Shown here in pieces: positions 1-8,322 of a stretch of DNA of 37,305 bases (position 1 is its first letter; every line of letters starts with the position of its first letter). A program made the position numbers and the translations under genes. The stretch lies in the NCBI GenBank assembly GCA_026393855.1, contig JAPKZJ010000061.1, forward strand, positions 1 through 37,305, in the 5' to 3' direction. Source of the DNA: Candidatus Aminicenantes bacterium (lineage in GTDB: Bacteria; Acidobacteriota; Aminicenantia; Aminicenantales; UBA4085). The notes under the pieces were generated by a model. The model ran no database searches and was not told the origin of the DNA. It saw nothing but the letters and a program-made list of their open reading frames with translations.

Positions 1-120
1 CCGTCCGGTTGCCGTCAATCTTCAGAAGCCCGCGCAGCATCAGGCCCAAGAGCCGCGACGGGAGCTTTCGCTCTTCGGGCGACGGCTTGGCTTTTTCCGG
101 AAACGGGAGAAAAAAGGGCT
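1..120 (-). CDS. Possible 5' part of an unidentified gene running off the left edge
   Basis: Read on the minus strand, this stretch is open in one frame to the window edge. It has the strong G/C third-position bias of the neighbouring real genes and contains peptide stretches such as EERKLPSRLLGLMLRGLLKI. The only in-frame ATG is at position 40, which would leave about 13 residues in the window; an in-frame TTG lies at 49, and no clear ribosome binding site is visible for either. It would be the first gene downstream of the malic enzyme terminator if the group II intron were removed. I do not recognise the family. The start is unknown and the fragment may be non-coding. Confidence 0.3.
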
Positions 121-141
121 CATCTCCCGGAGATGGGAGAT
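121..141 (-). other. Palindrome in the 3' flank of the intron
   Basis: The bases just after the intron's 3' end form a self-complementary stretch: CATCTCC and GGAGATG separated by one base, or alternatively TCTCCC and GGGAGA around a 6-base loop. Read on the minus strand it is followed, about eight bases on, by a run of six T. It could be a second terminator-like hairpin between the malic enzyme gene and whatever lies to the left, or simply a chance palindrome. Confidence 0.4.
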
Positions 142-180
142 ATCGAGTAGGAGGGGGGCTTGCGCCCCCCGTCCTCTCAC

Positions 181-214
181 ACCACCGTACGTACGGTTCC
201 GTATACGGCGGTTC
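181..214 (-). ncRNA. Group II intron domain V hairpin
   Basis: On the minus strand ACCGCCGTA pairs with the TACGGTGGT end (including a G-U pair). The catalytic two-base bulge falls in the GTACGTACGG strand, and the distal stem is capped at GGAACC. This is the most conserved part of a group II ribozyme. The TGA of the maturase overlaps its first bases. Confidence 0.85.
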
Positions 215-1613
215 AGGACGTCGCTCGGGCTCCGAGGAAGCTGTCCAACAGTGACACGAGTCCTAAGCGGGTAAACTCGGCTTTTTGGTATGCCTCGTTC
301 ATGTGCGAGGCCCCGGCGTTCCACCAGGGTCCACGTCCGTTCGAAGCCGATTTCCAGGCCCGGTCTTGGTCCAGTCCGCGTTGCATCAGCTTTCGTCGTC
401 GGGTCGCCGGACGCTTCCACTGTCGCCAGAGCACGCACCGGAGCTTCCTCCGGAGCCATTCGTCCAGCGTTTCGAAGACGATCCGCACCTCCGCTAATCG
501 GAAGTACTCGAACCATCCCCGCAGCTTCACGTTCAGCGTCCCGATCAGCCTCAGGATGTTGCGGCCGCGTCCTTGCCGGAAGATGAGCCGAAGGCCGTCC
601 TTCAGCCGCTTCTCCGATCGACGAGCCACCCGCATGCGCGGGCTCTTTTCCGAGGTGATCGAGTAGCCCAGGAACTTCAAGTCCCAGGGGCGGCCAACCG
701 AGCTCTTCGTTGGATTGACCCGCAGATGCAGCCGCTTTCCCAGGAACCGGCTCACCGTCGCCATGACCCGCTCGCCCGCCCGTTTCGACCGCACGTAAAT
801 ATTGCAGTCGTCCGCATAGCGGCAGAACCGGTGTCCGCGCCGTTCCAGATCCTTGTCCAGAACATCCAGCAGGATGTTCGACAGCAGCGGCGACAGCGGG
901 CTGCCCTGCGGCGTGCCTTCCGTCCGAACCGTTTCCGGCCCGTCCGTCATCAGCCCCGCCTGCAGGAACCTCCGCAGTAGCCCGAGCAGCCGTTTGTCCT
1001 TGACCCGCCGCGCGACAAGCGCCATCAGCACGTCGTGGTTCACCCGGTCGAAGAACTTCTCCAGGTCGATATCGACAACCCATCGGAAGCCCTCCGCCAC
1101 GTATCCCCTGGCCGTCTGAACTGCCTGCAGCGCGCTGCGCCCCGGTCGGAACCCGTAACTCGCGTCCGAGAACGTCCGATCCCAAGCCGGGGCCATCACC
1201 TGATGCATGGCCTGTCCGATCAACCGGTCCACCGCCGTCGGGATGCCAAGCTTTCGCACCCCTCCGTCCGGCTTGGGGATTTCAACTCCCCTCACCGCCT
1301 GCGGCTTGTATCGGCCTTCGAGCAGCTCCGCCTTGATCCTCGCCCAGTGGGTCTTCAGGTAGGGCTCCAGGTCCTCGACGGTCATCCCATCGATCCCCGG
1401 GCTGCCCTTGTTCCCTCGAACCCGTTTAAGGGCTCGGATCATGTTCTCGCGTTCGACCACCGCGTCCAGCCATCCTTCGTCCTCCGGATAGTCGGGCTCC
1501 GTCCCTGCCGTGACGTTTGACGCCTCCCTCCCGGAGTCCTTCGGCTTCCGGCCGTATCTCCCCCGATCGGGCTCGGGCCTCTCAGCCCTCTTCTCCGGCG
1601 TCTCCCTCGTCAT
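213..1613 (-). CDS. ltrA: Group II intron reverse transcriptase/maturase
   Basis: The protein splices its host intron RNA as a maturase and copies it into DNA during retrohoming. It is 466 residues from the ATG at 1613, which I chose because AGGAGG lies 12 bases upstream (1626-1631); an in-frame TTG at 1658 would add 15 residues but has no such site. RT blocks are clear: GIDG near 73-76, [10 protein letters not shown] at 151-160, [14 protein letters not shown] at 233-246, and the catalytic YADD at 266-269. A maturase (X) region follows, with [15 protein letters not shown] at 425-439. There is no HNH endonuclease domain after domain X, so it would depend on pre-nicked or single-stranded targets. 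The frame is uninterrupted and full length. Only the class within group II is uncertain. Confidence 0.95.
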   Translation of the reverse strand: MTRETPEKRAERPEPDRGRYGRKPKDSGREASNVTAGTEPDYPEDEGWLDAVVERENMIRALKRVRGNKGSPGIDGMTVEDLEPYLKTHWARIKAELLEGRYKPQAVRGVEIPKPDGGVRKLGIPTAVDRLIGQAMHQVMAPAWDRTFSDASYGFRPGRSALQAVQTARGYVAEGFRWVVDIDLEKFFDRVNHDVLMALVARRVKDKRLLGLLRRFLQAGLMTDGPETVRTEGTPQGSPLSPLLSNILLDVLDKDLERRGHRFCRYADDCNIYVRSKRAGERVMATVSRFLGKRLHLRVNPTKSSVGRPWDLKFLGYSITSEKSPRMRVARRSEKRLKDGLRLIFRQGRGRNILRLIGTLNVKLRGWFEYFRLAEVRIVFETLDEWLRRKLRCVLWRQWKRPATRRRKLMQRGLDQDRAWKSASNGRGPWWNAGASHMNEAYQKAEFTRLGLVSLLDSFLGARATS

Positions 1614-2021
1614 CGAAGCTTCGGTCCTCCTATCGGTTCGTCCCGTTCGGCCCTTCAACCCGGTCGAGGGGTCTACTATGGCCTCGGCTGACTTCTGCCC
1701 GGCCTTCCCGCCCTCTCTCGAAGACAGTAGCCATGGGGCAACCGGACAGATCTCCCCGGGTCATGCACACCTGCTGTCCCGCCTATACCCGCCGCATATA
1801 CGTCCGCGCGTTCCGGACAGGGTTGGGACGTTGAAGATTTTCGCCTTCTTATCCCGCGCGGCCGCCTCGATGCGATTCCTGTTCGTCGGGCCGGCGTTTT
1901 GCCTGCGGCTTCCTTCAGACCCCGCCTCGCGACGGGCGCCCTTGCCGTCCGGCTAACACTTCCTCCTGTCTGGCGTGTTCGGGACTTGCACCCTAAAGCA
2001 GGTGCGCCCTGCCGGGCGCAC

Positions 2022-2053
2022 AAAAAAAAGGGGGAGAGCCTGGGCTCTCCCCC
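2022..2053 (-). terminator. Rho-independent terminator of the malic enzyme gene, intron target
   Basis: On the minus strand a 10-11 bp GC stem (GGGGGAGAGCC with its perfect complement, 2030-2053) is followed by eight T (2022-2029). It lies about 24 bases after the malic enzyme stop. The first base after the T tract is the first G of the group II intron, so this hairpin is very probably the intron's recognition site. Confidence 0.93.
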
Positions 2054-2076
2054 GAAAAAATCGTTGTTCGCTCGGA

Positions 2077-3426
2077 TCACTTGTCCGGGTCGAGGATGAA
2101 GCCTTCCTTCATCATCCACTGGACTTCGTTGCGGGCGGCCCGGATGGTGTCGTTGGCCATCTTGAACCGTTCCTCGGCCGTGAAATGGAATCGGGCGACG
2201 CCTTCCTCGATGGCCTTGGTCCCGACGGCCACGGCCTCGCGCGGGAAAACCTCCCACTCGTCCATGTTCGGGATGATGTATTCCTCGTGGATGCCCTTGT
2301 CCTCGGCCACCTTGGCCAGCTCGCGGGCGGCGGCGACGCACATGCCGTCGGTAATCGTTCTGGCCCGGACATCGAGCGCGCCGCGGAAGATGCCGGGGAA
2401 GCCCAGCGAGTTGTTGACCTGGTTGGGGAAATCGCTCCGTCCGGTGGCCACGATCCGGGCCCCGGCCTCTTTGGCCTCCCAGGGCCAGATCTCCGGGATG
2501 GGATTGGCCTCGGCGAAGACGATGGCGTCTTTGGCCATGCCTTTGACCCACTCGGGCTTGATCGTGCCCGGACCCGGCGTCGACGCGCTGATGAGGACGT
2601 CGGCGCCCAGGAGGGCGTCGGCGATCGAGCCCTGCTTGCCCTTGGGGTTTGACCGCAGGCATATGTCCCACTTTTCCTTGAAGTTCTTCTGCAGGTTCTC
2701 CCGGTCGGCCCGGTCGCGGGACAGGATGCCCTTGGAATCGACCGAGAGCATGTTGTCCCCGTTGGCTCCGGCCAGCATGATCTGGTGGGCGATGTTGATG
2801 CCCGAGGCGCCGGCGCCGACGACGGTAATCTTAGCCTCGGCGATGTTCTTCTTGACGATCTTAAGGGCGTTGAGCAGGCCGGCCACGGTGACGCAGGCCG
2901 TGCCCTGCTGGTCGTCGTGCCAGACCGGGATCTCGCACTTGGCCCGCAGCTCTTCGAGGATCCGGAAGCACTTGGGCTGGGCGATGTCCTCGAGGTTGAA
3001 TCCACCGAAGGACGGCTGGAGGGCCCGGCCGATCGCGATGATCTTGTCGGGATCCTTTTCGTCGAGGCAGATCGGGTAGGCGTCGACGCCGCCGAGGTAC
3101 TTGTAGAGGATGCCCTTGCCCTCCATGACCGGCAGGCCCGCTTCGGGACCGATGTCGCCCAGTCCGAGGACTCGCGTCCCATCGCTGATGACGGCCACCG
3201 AGTTCCACTTGTTGGTGTACTCGTAGGCCTTCTGTTTGTCGGCCTGGATCTCCTTGCAGACGGCGGCGACACCGGGCGTGTACCAGATGGCGAAGTCGTT
3301 GAAGTCGCGGACCCGGCACTTCAGGCTTATGCCCATCTTGCCCTTGTAGAACTTGTGCAGGCGGGGGGCGTCCTTAGCCGGTTGGGCGGCTTTCTCGAGC
3401 AGCTCTTCGACGGTGACTTTCTTCAT
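2077..3426 (-). CDS. NAD(P)-dependent malic enzyme (decarboxylating)
   Basis: Converts malate to pyruvate and CO2 while reducing NAD(P)+, in the cytoplasm. It is 449 residues, the usual size of the small bacterial malic enzyme. The N-terminal malic domain carries YTPGVA (49-54) with the general-acid tyrosine, and a lysine in VMEGKG (about 104). Acidic metal ligands are in NLEDI (144-148) and WHDDQQGTA (169-177). The Rossmann domain has GAGASG (204-209). The start at 3426 is supported by AGGAGGT seven bases upstream; the frame remains open further upstream but without a better start. The gene follows nuoI by 76 bases, has its own promoter and terminator, and so is probably monocistronic. Cofactor preference (NAD or NADP) cannot be told by eye. 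Confidence 0.95.
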   Translation of the reverse strand: MKKVTVEELLEKAAQPAKDAPRLHKFYKGKMGISLKCRVRDFNDFAIWYTPGVAAVCKEIQADKQKAYEYTNKWNSVAVISDGTRVLGLGDIGPEAGLPVMEGKGILYKYLGGVDAYPICLDEKDPDKIIAIGRALQPSFGGFNLEDIAQPKCFRILEELRAKCEIPVWHDDQQGTACVTVAGLLNALKIVKKNIAEAKITVVGAGASGINIAHQIMLAGANGDNMLSVDSKGILSRDRADRENLQKNFKEKWDICLRSNPKGKQGSIADALLGADVLISASTPGPGTIKPEWVKGMAKDAIVFAEANPIPEIWPWEAKEAGARIVATGRSDFPNQVNNSLGFPGIFRGALDVRARTITDGMCVAAARELAKVAEDKGIHEEYIIPNMDEWEVFPREAVAVGTKAIEEGVARFHFTAEERFKMANDTIRAARNEVQWMMKEGFILDPDK

Positions 3427-3463
3427 TCCGATGACCTCCTGTGGGATGAAAAGACGGAGGGTA

Positions 3464-3491
3464 ATTATATGCGAACAGGGGTCAAAGTCAA
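3464..3491 (-). promoter_or_regulatory. Sigma70-type promoter of the malic enzyme gene
   Basis: On the minus strand TTGACT (3486-3491) and TATAAT (3464-3469) are separated by 16 bases. The start of transcription would fall about 30 bases before the ATG, leaving room for the AGGAGGT site. It sits in the 76-base gap after nuoI, giving the malic enzyme gene transcription independent of the nuo operon. Confidence 0.8.
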
Positions 3492-3502
3492 CGGGACCGG
3501 GC

Positions 3503-3976
3503 CTACCGCAGGAGCCGATCCAGGCTGTAAACGAGGTCCCGGCGCGATCCGGCAGCGAGGTCGATCGTCCCCGTATCCATCCGGATGGCGTCCTCGGGGC
3601 AGGCTTCGACGCAGAAGCCGCAGAAGCAGCAGCGGGCCAGATCAATCTCGAAGCGGGCGGCCGTCTTCTGGATCTCCGGGTCGGGGTCCTCGGCCGCTTC
3701 CACAAAGATGCACTCGGACGGGCAGACCGTGACGCAGAGAAGGCAGGCGACGCAGCGAGGCTTGCCGTCCGGGCGCGGCACGATCCGATGCAGGCTGCGA
3801 TGGCGGGCCGCCAGAGGCTTCTTCTTCTCGGGATACTGGATGGTCACCGCCCCGCGGCGCCGGGTCTTGATCCCGACGAGGGCCAGGGTGTGGAAGACCA
3901 TATTGACCAGGAAATGGCGGGCCGTGATGGCCGCGCCCCCGACCAGCGCCCAGAGAAGCCCGAGACTGCGCCGCAT
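3503..3976 (-). CDS. nuoI: NADH-quinone oxidoreductase subunit I
   Basis: Peripheral-arm subunit of complex I that carries the two [4Fe-4S] clusters (N6a, N6b) relaying electrons towards NuoB. It is 157 residues. Two ferredoxin motifs are complete: cysteines 75, 78, 81 and 85 (CVACLLCVTVCP) and 116, 119, 122 and 126 (CCFCGFCVEACP). The N-terminal 35 residues form an amphipathic/hydrophobic stretch expected to lie against the membrane and NuoH. The start at 3976 lies one base after the nuoH stop and is preceded by GGGGAG inside nuoH. It is the last nuo gene here: nuoJ would normally follow, but a promoter and the malic enzyme gene come next. Confidence 0.96.
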   Translation of the reverse strand: MRRSLGLLWALVGGAAITARHFLVNMVFHTLALVGIKTRRRGAVTIQYPEKKKPLAARHRSLHRIVPRPDGKPRCVACLLCVTVCPSECIFVEAAEDPDPEIQKTAARFEIDLARCCFCGFCVEACPEDAIRMDTGTIDLAAGSRRDLVYSLDRLLR

Positions 3977-3977
3977 G

Positions 3978-5051
3978 TTATCTCCCCACCCACAGGGCCG
4001 TGGCGACGATGTTGAGCAGGCTCAAAGGGATCAGAAGCTTCCAGCCCAGGTCCATCAGCTGGTCGTAGCGCAGGCGCGGATAGGTCCAGCGCAGGAGAAT
4101 CTGCAGCCAGCAGAAAAAGAAGACCTTGACCTGGAAGGCGAGGATGCGGACGGCCGCGACCAGCCAGGCGGGCCAGGTCCAGCCTCCGCCCCAGGGAAAA
4201 TGGAAGCCGTCGGCCCCCAGCCAGGGAACCTGCCAGCCGCCGAAGAAAAGCGTCGTGATGAGCGCCGCCACGATGAGGACCTCCATGAAATCCGTCATCA
4301 TGAACAGGCCCCATTTCAAGCCGCCGTATTCGGCGAAGAAGCCGATGATCTCGGACTCCCCCTCCGGCAGGTCGAAAGGCACCCGCTTGGTCTCCGCCAG
4401 GGCGGCGACGAAGAAGACCAGGAAACCCAGGGGCTGGAGGAAGACGCCCCAGCGGGGCAGGAAACCGGCCACCAGGCCGCCTTGGTAGGCCACGATTTCC
4501 GACATCCGCAGAGTCGGGAAAACCATGATCAATCCGACGAGCGACAGTCCCAGGGCCGCCTCGTAGGAGATGATCTGAGCGGCGCCCCGGACGCTGCCCA
4601 GGAGGGCGAATCGGCTGTTGGACGCCCAGCCGGCCAGAAGGACGCCGTAGACGCCGAGGGCCAGCATGGCCAGCACAAACAGCAGGCCGATGTCGGCATC
4701 GAAGACCTGGAGGGAGACGAGTCCGGAGCCGATGCGGATGGTCGGGCCGATCGGCACCGCGGCGATCGTCACGGCGACGAAGAAGAACGAGAGCAGCGGG
4801 GCCAGAGTGTGGAGGACGCGGTTGCCGAACCGCGGCACGAAGTCCTCCTTGAAGATCATCTTGATGGCATCGGCGATCGGCTGGAACAGGCCGACGATCC
4901 GCAAGCCCAGGATCTTGGCCCGATTGGCCCCGATCCGGTCCTGAATGACGGCGCTCTCCTTGCGCTCGAGCCAGGTCAGGTAGAGGGTGAAGACCAGGAA
5001 CCAGACCAGCAGGACGGCGGTCTTGATGAAGAAGATCAGGATTTCGCTCAT
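3978..5051 (-). CDS. nuoH: NADH-quinone oxidoreductase subunit H
   Basis: Membrane subunit of complex I (ND1 homologue) that forms much of the quinone chamber with NuoB and NuoD. It is 357 residues, with about eight to nine hydrophobic segments spread from residue 5 to the C-terminus. Conserved family features include LERKESAVIQDRIGANRA in the first cytoplasmic loop and ETKRVPFDLPEGESEIIGFF, the acidic loop near the quinone tunnel. Its ATG overlaps the nuoG stop in an ATGA arrangement. Confidence 0.97.
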   Translation of the reverse strand: MSEILIFFIKTAVLLVWFLVFTLYLTWLERKESAVIQDRIGANRAKILGLRIVGLFQPIADAIKMIFKEDFVPRFGNRVLHTLAPLLSFFFVAVTIAAVPIGPTIRIGSGLVSLQVFDADIGLLFVLAMLALGVYGVLLAGWASNSRFALLGSVRGAAQIISYEAALGLSLVGLIMVFPTLRMSEIVAYQGGLVAGFLPRWGVFLQPLGFLVFFVAALAETKRVPFDLPEGESEIIGFFAEYGGLKWGLFMMTDFMEVLIVAALITTLFFGGWQVPWLGADGFHFPWGGGWTWPAWLVAAVRILAFQVKVFFFCWLQILLRWTYPRLRYDQLMDLGWKLLIPLSLLNIVATALWVGR

Positions 5052-6580
5052 CGGCCGCCCCCGAGATCGGGATGAGCCGCCCGCATCGCCGCGGCCGCGA
5101 AGGAGGGATCGTCGGGCCGGCTGAAGACGGCGGCGTCCAGATCCAAGGCCGTCCCCAGGGAAGCCAGAATCCAGCTCTCGCTCCGGACATCGGGGCAGGG
5201 CGGATGGACGGGCTCGAACGCCTGGACGCGATCGCCCTCGCTGACGAACGTTCCGCTCTTCTCGAACACGCCGGCCGAAGGCAGGACAAGATCAAAGGCC
5301 TCTTCAAGCCCCGTCGGCTGGGGTGCGATCAAGATCTTCGTCCGGATAGCGGCGAGCGCGACGCCCGGCTCGCGCCAAGCGGCGATTCCCGCCGGGTCGG
5401 CCGCCAGGGCGATCAGCAGGGAGGAGCCCGTGACCGCGGCGGCCGGGTCGACGGATCGATCGAATCCGAGACGGTCCGCACCGCGGGCATTGGCCGAACG
5501 ATCCGGCCGGAGGAGCAAGCCCTCCGCCGCTCCCTCCCGTGGGTCGAGAAAGGCGAACCGCTCGACGCCCAACCCGGCCCGGAACAGCGCCGAGGCCAGG
5601 AACAGCTCTTCCGCCGTCAGCCGGGAGCTTAAAAGGACGGCGATTTCCTTTTGTTTTCCGGTCGTCTTCATCTCCCGAAGCCGTTCGGCCAGATCTGCGA
5701 TCAGCCTCTTCCAGTCCGCGGCTTCCCGTCCTCCGTGAAGACGGTTCTTGACCAGGCCCATCGACTCGTGGCGGCCGCGGTCGCAAAGCCACCAGCCGTT
5801 GATCTCCGGGTTGACACGAGGGCGGAACCGGAAAATGCCCGAAGATTCGGGCCGGCGGGCGAAGCCGGGGTGAAAATCCGCATCCATGGCGCAGCCGCGG
5901 GCGCAGAAAGGGCAGATCGTCGGCCGCGCTTCGAGGAACCAAGGCCGGGTCCGGAACCGGAAGCGGGCGTCGGTGATGGCGCCGACCGGGCAGAGGTCGA
6001 CCAGGTTGCCGGCGTCGACGGAAGCCACCGGACGGTCGTCGTAAAGGCCGATCTCGGCCCGAACCCCGCGTTCAAAGAGGCCCAGTTCCCGAGTCCCGGT
6101 GATGGCGGCCAGGAATCGGACGCACCGGGTGCAGAGGACGCACCGTTCGCGGTCGAGGATGAGGCCGGCGCCGAGAGGGACGAGCTTGTCGCGCCGCAAC
6201 TGTTCTTCGGCGAACGGCCCCGCGGTCAGCCCGTATTCGTGGGCGTAGTTCTGGAGCTTGCACTCGCCCGCCTTGTCGCAGATCGGGCAATCCAGCGGGT
6301 GTTCGGTGAGAAGAAGCTCCAGCACGGCCCGGCGGGCCTCGCGGACGGACGGGCTCGAAGTGGCGATCTTCATTTCCTCGCGCACGACGGTCGAACAGGC
6401 CAGCTCGAGCTTGGGCAGGCCTTCCACGGCCACCAAACAAATCCGGCAGCTTCCCTCCGGCGGCAGAGAAGCATGGCGGCAGAGGTGCGGAATGCGGATG
6501 CCCGCGGCCTTGGCCGCGTCGAGCACTGTGGCGCCTTCCCTGGCCCAGACGGGCCGGCCGTCAAAGTAAATCCGGATCAT
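5048..6580 (-). CDS. nuoG: NADH-quinone oxidoreductase subunit G (short form)
   Basis: Iron-sulfur subunit of the NADH-oxidising module. It is 510 residues from the ATG at 6580, which overlaps the nuoF stop (ATGA) and has GGAGG upstream. The [2Fe-2S] ligands are C34, C45, C48 and C62. A His/Cys [4Fe-4S] site is H94, C98, C101 and C107. A further [4Fe-4S] has C147, C150, C153 and C197. An N7-like motif is C223, C226, C230 with a cysteine in WLCDRG near 259. The C-terminal molybdopterin-oxidoreductase-like part is only about 250 residues and degenerate, so the protein is shorter than the roughly 700-900 residues of E. coli-type NuoG. No frameshift is apparent; it looks like a naturally compact form. 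Confidence 0.94.
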   Translation of the reverse strand: MIRIYFDGRPVWAREGATVLDAAKAAGIRIPHLCRHASLPPEGSCRICLVAVEGLPKLELACSTVVREEMKIATSSPSVREARRAVLELLLTEHPLDCPICDKAGECKLQNYAHEYGLTAGPFAEEQLRRDKLVPLGAGLILDRERCVLCTRCVRFLAAITGTRELGLFERGVRAEIGLYDDRPVASVDAGNLVDLCPVGAITDARFRFRTRPWFLEARPTICPFCARGCAMDADFHPGFARRPESSGIFRFRPRVNPEINGWWLCDRGRHESMGLVKNRLHGGREAADWKRLIADLAERLREMKTTGKQKEIAVLLSSRLTAEELFLASALFRAGLGVERFAFLDPREGAAEGLLLRPDRSANARGADRLGFDRSVDPAAAVTGSSLLIALAADPAGIAAWREPGVALAAIRTKILIAPQPTGLEEAFDLVLPSAGVFEKSGTFVSEGDRVQAFEPVHPPCPDVRSESWILASLGTALDLDAAVFSRPDDPSFAAAAMRAAHPDLGGGR

Positions 6581-7845
6581 CGGGGCGCCTCCGGGGGCCG
6601 AGGATGGGCGACGGCTGCATCGAGCTCGGTGCGGAACTTGCGGGTCAGGGCCAGGATCGGCAAAGCCGCCGCGTCCCCCAGCGGGCAGAGCGTCCGGCCG
6701 CGGACGAGGCCTGCCACGCGCTCGATCTCCGCCGGATCGCCCGGCCGGCCTTCCCCTTTGGCCAGACGGGATGCGATCTTGGCCAGCCAGGAGGTTCCCA
6801 GGCGGCAAGGCGTGCATTGGCCGCACGATTCGTGGGCGTAGAACGAGGCCATGCGATCCAGCACGGTCACGATCGGCGTGTCGTCGGCGATGACGATGAT
6901 CCCGGCCGATCCGAGCATGGAGCCTGCCGCGGCCAGGGAATCGACATCCATGGCAACGTTGATTTCGTCCGGGAGAAGAAGGGGCGAAGACAACCCACCG
7001 GGGATGACCGCTTTCAAGCGGCGGCCCGGGGGAAGCCCTCCGGCGTCTTCGAAAATGATCTCCCGCAGGGGGGTCCCGACCGCCCGTTCATACAGCCCGG
7101 GCCGGACGACCGTTCCGCTAACGCCGAACAGGCGGGTCCCTCCGTCCTTGGGCCGGCCCAGGGCAAGGAACGCCGCCGCGCCGTCCGCCATCAGACGAGG
7201 CAAATTGGCCAGCGTTTCGACGTTTTGAATCACGGTCGGCTGGCGGAACAGCCCGATCGTGGCGGGAAAGGGAGGCTTGAGCCTCGGCCAGCCGCGCTTG
7301 CCTTCGAGAGACTCCAGGAGCGCCGTCTCTTCGCCGCAGACATAGGCTCCGGCGCCGCGATGGACGAGAACATCCAGGCCGAATTCAGAGCCCAGGACGC
7401 GACGGCCCAGGCAGCCGCAGGCATAGGCCTCGGCCACGGCCGCCTCGAGCCGGCGGGCGATCATCTCGTATTCGCCCCGGATGTAAACGAACGCGGTATG
7501 CACCCCGACGGCGTAGGAGGCGATGATGATTCCTTCTAGAAGAAGGTGGGGGGTGCGCGTCAGGATGCGCCTGTCTTTGAAAGTCCCCGGCTCGCCCTCA
7601 TCGGCGTTAACGCAGAGATAGCGCGGTCCGGCCCCGTCCTGGGGCACGAAGCCCCATTTGGCGCCGGCCGGGAATCCGGCGCCGCCCCGTCCCCGGAGAG
7701 CCGCTTTCCGGACCTCGTCCCGGACGGCCTCCGGCGTCAGGGAGGTCAGCGCCTTGCGGGCCGACTGGTATCCGCCGCCGGCTTCGTATTCGGCCAAGCG
7801 CCAGCTCCCGGCGTTCCGCGCGTCATTAAGCAAGAGGGCGGCCAT
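6577..7845 (-). CDS. nuoF: NADH-quinone oxidoreductase subunit F
   Basis: The NADH-binding, FMN-containing subunit where electrons enter complex I. It is 422 residues, the normal length. RGRGGAGFPAGAKW (51-64) and NADEGEPGTFKDR (80-92) form the FMN/NADH site, and AYVCGEETALLESLEGKRG continues the flavoprotein fold. The N3 [4Fe-4S] ligands are C341, C344 and C347 (ESCGQCTPCRLG) and C387 (TLCPLGD). It starts three bases after the nuoE stop, inside the co-oriented nuo operon. Confidence 0.97.
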   Translation of the reverse strand: MAALLLNDARNAGSWRLAEYEAGGGYQSARKALTSLTPEAVRDEVRKAALRGRGGAGFPAGAKWGFVPQDGAGPRYLCVNADEGEPGTFKDRRILTRTPHLLLEGIIIASYAVGVHTAFVYIRGEYEMIARRLEAAVAEAYACGCLGRRVLGSEFGLDVLVHRGAGAYVCGEETALLESLEGKRGWPRLKPPFPATIGLFRQPTVIQNVETLANLPRLMADGAAAFLALGRPKDGGTRLFGVSGTVVRPGLYERAVGTPLREIIFEDAGGLPPGRRLKAVIPGGLSSPLLLPDEINVAMDVDSLAAAGSMLGSAGIIVIADDTPIVTVLDRMASFYAHESCGQCTPCRLGTSWLAKIASRLAKGEGRPGDPAEIERVAGLVRGRTLCPLGDAAALPILALTRKFRTELDAAVAHPRPPEAPR

Positions 7846-7848
7846 GGG

Positions 7849-8322
7849 TTAGTCCAATCCCTCGAGCAGTCCGTCGACGGCCTCAAGATCGAGGCGGCCG
7901 TGCTCCTCGAAATCGATCATCAGGCAGGGCGAGTTCTCGCAGTTGCCCAGGCATTCGACCACGCTCAGGGTGAAGCGGCCATCCGGCGTCGTCTCGCCGG
8001 GCACGATGCCCAGGCGGGCGCGGAGATGATCCAGCAGGACGTCCCCTCCGCGCAGCGTGCAGCTCAAGTTACGGCAAACCTGGAGATGGTGGCGCCCGGA
8101 CGGCCGGCGGCGGAACATTGTGTAGAACGTGACCGCCTCGCGGACTTGGATGGGGCGGAGCCCCAGCATCCCGGCCACCTCGACCTCCGCCGCGGGCGGA
8201 ATCCACCCCATCTCTTCTTGGATCCGGTGCAGGGCCGGCAGCAGCGCCGCCTCGCGGGTCGGATAGCGTTCGGCCAGGCCGGCGATGCCGGCCCGGAGCG
8301 CGTCGGACAACGGCCCGCTCAT
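7849..8322 (-). CDS. nuoE: NADH-quinone oxidoreductase subunit E
   Basis: Thioredoxin-fold subunit carrying the N1a [2Fe-2S] cluster, partner of NuoF. It is 157 residues starting at the ATG at 8322 (MSGPLSDALRAG), which overlaps the nuoD stop by ATGA; a longer open frame upstream lies inside nuoD and is not used. Cluster ligands are C83, C88, C124 and C128 (QVCRNLSC and VECLGNCENSP). VTFYTMF is the typical helical motif preceding the cluster domain. Confidence 0.96.
   Translation of the reverse strand: MSGPLSDALRAGIAGLAERYPTREAALLPALHRIQEEMGWIPPAAEVEVAGMLGLRPIQVREAVTFYTMFRRRPSGRHHLQVCRNLSCTLRGGDVLLDHLRARLGIVPGETTPDGRFTLSVVECLGNCENSPCLMIDFEEHGRLDLEAVDGLLEGLD

Larger units (their letters stand above)
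142..2021 (-). mobile_element. Complete group II intron with internal reverse transcriptase
   Basis: The element is about 1.88 kb on the minus strand. Its 5' end reads GTGCGCCCGGCAGGG, a typical group II 5' terminus, followed by the conserved GGGTGCAAGTCCC of domain I and, further in, AGAAGTCAGCCGAGGCCATA. A domain V hairpin lies at about 181-214. A domain VI stem at about 145-180 carries a candidate branch-point A at 148, seven bases from the 3' end (CTACTCGAT). The maturase gene sits in domain IV and its stop codon touches domain V. The 5' end directly follows the T8 tract of the malic enzyme terminator. That placement is the hallmark of group IIC introns, but the domain V distal stem looks longer than usual for IIC, so I leave the subclass open. 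All boundaries and the coding frame look intact, so the intron may be mobile. Confidence 0.9.

Noticed and set aside
40-1185. A 381-residue minus-strand frame overlapping the intron maturase
   Set aside because: It is an out-of-frame shadow of the reverse transcriptase and has no RT motifs of its own.
213-1613. Retron or diversity-generating reverse transcriptase
   Set aside because: The maturase region, domain V and intron boundary sequences identify it as a group II intron protein.
3585-5075. A 496-residue plus-strand frame opposite nuoH and nuoI
   Set aside because: The opposite strand encodes clear complex I subunits with cluster cysteines and membrane helices; this frame is a GC-bias artefact.
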